NCBI GenBank assembly: GCA_025201845.1
Contig: MU604042.1
Coordinates: 24,976 to 53,208 of the forward strand
Reading direction: 5' to 3'
DNA from: Martensiomyces pterosporus
Lineage: Eukaryota > Kickxellomycota > Kickxellomycetes > Kickxellales > Kickxellaceae
DNA: 28,233 bases
Shown here: one piece after another, positions 25,262-28,233 of the stretch
Layout: every line of letters begins with the position of its first letter
Position numbering within the stretch: position 1 is the first letter of the stretch
Notes under the pieces: model-generated
Databases searched by the model: none
Seen by the model: only the letters and a program-made list of their open reading frames with translations
Told to the model about the DNA's origin: nothing
Program-made: the position numbers and the translations under genes

Positions 25262-26633
25262 TCAGGTCAGATGTTCTACAGCGTCTTTTGAAGCTGTCTG
25301 CTCAGCTGTCGGCTCAGCGGTCCGCGGGACCTCAGATATCTCGACGCTGCCTGATGCAGAGGGGGTGCGGGCCACTGACTGCTTGGGGGCGGTCTGGCTT
25401 GCACGAGGGCGGGAGGGTGCCTTTGCAGCAGCACGCTGGGCCGAGGTTCCCTTGCCTGTCCCTTGCTTTGTCGGCTCTGTCGTTGGTGCCCTCTCAGTTG
25501 TGGGGGGTTGGGTTAGCGGCTGGCTGCGGACTGCACCGGCAACGGTATTCTCTCCCCCGTAGTGGGGCGTAGAGGATTCCGCACCCGTTGCAGGCTTTTA
25601 CGCTCGACCAGTGGACTAATTCCAGCTGGCCATCGCAGCGCGACTCTTTGGGGAGGGAAAAGAACCGCTCTTCCGCAGACCTGCCCTCCTCGAATTCAAG
25701 GCCGACGCGGTAGACCACGGAGGTGCGCTGGCCCTTGGTGCCTTCGATGTGGATCCTCCCTACGCGGCCTTTCTTGCCCACGAGTTTCTGCAGCGTGCTG
25801 CGCAGGAACTCAAGGTCGACGAATCGCGGCATGCCGACAATGCCAGCCTCAAAGGCGTTACCCTTGAGCGCTGGCTGGGGGCTCGGCTTCTCCTCACACC
25901 GGAGCGGGGCGGCTTGAGGCTTATCGACCAGCGGTGCGTTGCGAACGCTTTCTGCTACCTGGTCGTCCGAGTGGCAGGCATCGCCCACGGAACTAGAGGA
26001 AACTGTTCCTACCTGATGATGCAGCAGCTCCGTACTCTCTGCCGCATGGCTGCCATCGGCCGGCCTCGGCTTGACCGTCGCTGATCCTAACTTCGCCTGC
26101 TCGAGGACATGGGCTTGGTGTGCCGCAACCCTCATCGCATTCTCCAGGCTGTCGATCTGGGCACTGAGAACCTTCTCACGCAGCGCATCAGGCAGCTTGA
26201 GCGAATAAAAGTGGTATGTGAACTCCTTGCTGCCCTGGAGTTCCACCGCCTCTGCCAGGCGGCTAAAGCTGGAGTTGAACTGCGCGATGTCGCCTGCGTA
26301 TTCGAGCGCCACCAGCTAGCACGTCGCGTCGTATTTGCTGCTCGCGTTATCGTAGTTTGTGCAGAGAAAGGTTCTAAAGTCGGGCCACGAGGCCTTCCCG
26401 ACCAACTCTGTCTGCTTGTATGTGCGATAGTGCGTGATCACCTGCGGCTCCAAGATCGAGGGAACAGCGCGCGTCCATTCCTTCGTTGAGACCTCGTACT
26501 CCTCCAGCAGCAGCTCTACGTGGTTGAGCCAGTCGGTTACTCGTACTGGGTGGTCCATGCCGCTGAATCTTGTCACACCCGTGGACGCATGGCGAATCCG
26601 ACAGAGAACGATGTCCAGCTCGGCGTCCGTCAT
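25262..26633 (-). pseudogene. Retrotransposon gag-like gene with a stop codon and a frameshift
   Basis: From the ATG at 26633 the frame encodes a gag-type capsid region: MTDAELDIVLCRIRH, VTDWLNHVELLLEEYEV, WPDFRTFLCTNYDN, then YAGDIAQFNSSFSRLAEAV and FYSLKLPDALREKVLSAQI, the usual order of the Retrotrans_gag family. An in-frame TAG (26316-26318) splits it. The second half ends with a Cys cluster (CNGCG...YRCRC) and a TGA at 25494-25496 next to a six-C run. Dropping one C there would continue into a Pro/Thr/Lys/Ala-rich frame open to 25262. No protease, reverse transcriptase or integrase is found, and no matching 5' LTR lies to the right. It is a truncated or non-autonomous element, now inactive unless the stop is read through. 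Confidence 0.8.
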
Positions 26634-26909
26634 TATGCAACTGGCACAGCTAAACGGGCGTGCTGCCAAAATACTATGAAATGCAAATCAAGGCTGTAGC
26701 AAAACAAGTGCTGGCTCCATGGCCAGAGCGAGGGCACGGGCTAAATAAAGGAACAGCAGCAGACTGTGGCGTCGCTGATTCCAGATGTCCGAATTACTGC
26801 ATCACCGGGTCAACAGCCAGATTAGTGGGCTTCTCACACCCGCATTCATGTGGAATCTGTGGCGCCAGCGGAACCGGCTTGCACAGTAATCCACAAGAGC
26901 AGCCTCAGA
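26634..26909. other. Short gap right of the gag remnant
   Basis: In the minus sense this is the upstream flank of the gag frame. No LTR-like copy of the inverted element and no TATA consensus is recognised. Confidence 0.4.
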
Positions 26910-27137
26910 CTATTTCACTCTTCCCTTGAACAGCACTGCGTTCTTGGCATCCGATAGGTCAGCATCAGTGTTGTGGTTTATGAAACAGTATGTGGTATCG
27001 GTGGCATACATAATAGAAATGCAATCAAAGTGACAGCCTTCACTTTCAATGGCACAAGTGCCATTAGCAAAGATCAGGTCTTGCTGCTGACTGGGTGTAA
27101 GCTTAATTGAGCGGGGGTTAGGGAGATGGAGGTTCAT
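26910..27137 (-). CDS. Hypothetical 75-residue ORF
   Basis: Starts at a true ATG and encodes MNLHLPNPRSIKLTPSQQQ followed by a segment with three Cys (GTCAIES, GCHFDC) and a hydrophilic end (NAVLFKGRVK). The composition is protein-like, but no domain is recognised, no TATA box lies upstream, and an in-frame stop occurs 11 codons before the ATG. It may be the last exon or a fragment of a larger gene. Confidence 0.3.
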   Translation of the reverse strand: MNLHLPNPRSIKLTPSQQQDLIFANGTCAIESEGCHFDCISIMYATDTTYCFINHNTDADLSDAKNAVLFKGRVK

Positions 27138-27524
27138 AGGCGTAAAAGCCGCACGGCCTAGAGGCTAAACTCAGACTGCACAACATAAAGTAAGGGCTAG
27201 CAGGAGACAGAAGGAGAAGCATAGAGCAGGCGGTGGGCGTGTCTTGAACATGCATGCTACGTGGTCCCATGCTGGCAAGGCCTGCACGTGCTTGTGATGG
27301 CTGAGAGAGCGCAGGATTCCCTTATTGCACTGTGTAGACCAGAATCCAGCAACGCCAGCACCCACTCGATACACGCACAGCGCTTTTGCGATAACACACA
27401 CAGAAACGGCAGCCCGGCCTCTGATTTCTCTAAAAATAGGGCTCAAAAGCCCTGCTCCGATCCATGCTTTTTGTTTTGGCAGCTGCCTGCTGCACATAGA
27501 AAAAAAATACATGAAAGCGGCCAA
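27138..27524. other. Intergenic: 3' flank of the transmembrane pseudoprotease gene
   Basis: No gene is supported. One CACGTG lies near 27286. Minus-strand open frames that run into the pseudoprotease stop region have no domain. Confidence 0.45.
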
Positions 27525-28233
27525 CTAGGATTTTTCTGATCCCTCCCGGGCACGGTGCGCGTGGGCTGCGACTTCGTTGTAGGAGGGAAGGGTGTGCCCA
27601 TTCTCGTCAATGCCAGCAAAGTCGTTTGCAATCGCTTGCAAGTGGGCGCTTTCGTTTCGGGGATCCCACCCCTGTTCAAGCTGGTTCTTCTTCCACTTCC
27701 TGTATCCAAGGAACGCGGCCACCAGCAGGAGCGTGACGCCAACAGAGACGCCGACTGCAATGCCGATTGTTTGGCCCTGCGACAGCCCCCCACTGCTGCT
27801 GGTGTTGCTGCTGCTGCTCGCGCCCTGTGGTGTGGTCGGTGTGGGTGTGGGTGTGAAACTCGAGCTGCCTGTTGCAGCGCCTGTTGGCGTGCTGGAATGC
27901 TTGGTTTTTGTGGTTGCTGTCGGGTATGCATCGATAACGTCGACAAAATCGCCACCGAACAGCTTCATGCCTTGCGCGTTGGCCGAAGCCGTTGCGTTCA
28001 TGGTGTAATTCGTGTTGCTGCTCAGCCTGTACCCCGGGTTGTCTGAATAGATGCTCGGCGTGTTCCCGAGAATCGAAGCAACCCATGGCAGGTAGTTTGA
28101 AAGCAGCGTGTAGTAGTGGAACCGCTTTTCGCTGTCACAGAGAATCTTGCCGTAGCTCACAGTGTAGCTGTAGATGGCAGCAATCGCCATGCCGCGGCTG
28201 CCGCTTCCATAGACAGAGCCAAGCGGGATAACG
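27525..28233 (-). CDS. Transmembrane trypsin-fold pseudoprotease, 5' end outside the window
   Basis: The visible 235 residues are the C-terminal part of a paralog of the GPI-anchored protein at 16705-18057. Matching blocks are VIPLGSVYG with IAAIYS (against AVPYGSAVA with LIALYS), HYYTLLSNYLPWVASILG (against SYYTLLGNYVGFAVSVLG) and LFGGDF (against VFGGDI). The position of the catalytic Ser is Leu here (P-L-G-S), so it too should be inactive. A Ser/Thr/Pro stalk follows, then a transmembrane helix (TIGIAVGVSVGVTLLLVAAF), a basic stop-transfer (YRKWKK) and a tail of about 55 residues with LPSY, a form of the PPxY/LPxY motif bound by Rsp5/Nedd4 WW domains. The frame stays open to the window edge; the ATG at 28190 is internal, since homology continues upstream of it. 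Confidence 0.8.
   Translation of the reverse strand, partial: VIPLGSVYGSGSRGMAIAAIYSYTVSYGKILCDSEKRFHYYTLLSNYLPWVASILGNTPSIYSDNPGYRLSSNTNYTMNATASANAQGMKLFGGDFVDVIDAYPTATTKTKHSSTPTGAATGSSSFTPTPTPTTPQGASSSSNTSSSGGLSQGQTIGIAVGVSVGVTLLLVAAFLGYRKWKKNQLEQGWDPRNESAHLQAIANDFAGIDENGHTLPSYNEVAAHAHRAREGSEKS

Noticed and set aside
1..28233. tRNA or rRNA genes and CRISPR arrays
   Set aside because: No cloverleaf with A and B boxes, no rRNA core sequence and no spaced direct repeats were recognised by eye; a covariance-model search would be needed to exclude tRNAs fully.

Overview
The window looks like nuclear DNA of a filamentous, early-diverging fungus, most likely Kickxellomycotina (Coemansia-like); this placement is inferred from gene content, not measured. 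Supporting signs are long, mostly intron-free genes, secreted GH18 chitinases with Ser/Thr-rich tails, a complex I subunit gene with a short canonical intron (GT...CTAAC...AG), a family of divergent F-box/leucine-rich proteins, and trypsin-fold surface proteins. TATA boxes can be seen 120-285 nt upstream of several start codons.

Layout. Positions 1-4000 hold two tandem GH18 chitinases on the + strand; the first is cut by the window edge inside its catalytic motif, the second is complete with a long mucin-like tail carrying a WWTPS motif three times. From 4033 to 7843 three minus-strand genes have mitochondrial links: a short/branched-chain acyl-CoA dehydrogenase, the complex I subunit NDUFB7 (with a 22-nt first coding exon) and a 121-residue protein of unknown function with a presequence-like N-terminus. 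From 8831 to 16383 lie three F-box/LRR-like paralogs, an F-box remnant, and a 47-residue protein that is little more than one C2H2 zinc finger. Positions 16705-18057 encode a GPI-anchored trypsin-fold protein that has lost all three catalytic residues, and 19447-22107 encodes an 886-residue secreted protein with four dibasic processing sites and a hydrophobic helical core. From 22216 to 25056 is the most unusual part: two inverted copies of a roughly 155-bp non-coding element (98-bp core with 8 differences) bracket a visibly AT-richer segment holding a fourth F-box paralog and a TATA-driven 40-codon ORF. Just outside the right copy is a decayed retrotransposon gag gene. The right edge holds the 3' part of a second trypsin-fold pseudoprotease, this one with a transmembrane anchor and a cytoplasmic tail.

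How the genes relate. There is no single operon-like pathway. The chitinases, the 886-residue protein and the two pseudoproteases are secretory or surface proteins. The dehydrogenase, NDUFB7 and probably the 121-residue protein act in mitochondria. The F-box paralogs would be substrate receptors for SCF ubiquitin ligases if their degenerate F-boxes bind Skp1. The best candidates for something undescribed are the inverted element pair (probably the 3' end of a gag-bearing retroelement with a conserved hairpin), the anchor-swapped pair of dead trypsins, and the single-finger microprotein.
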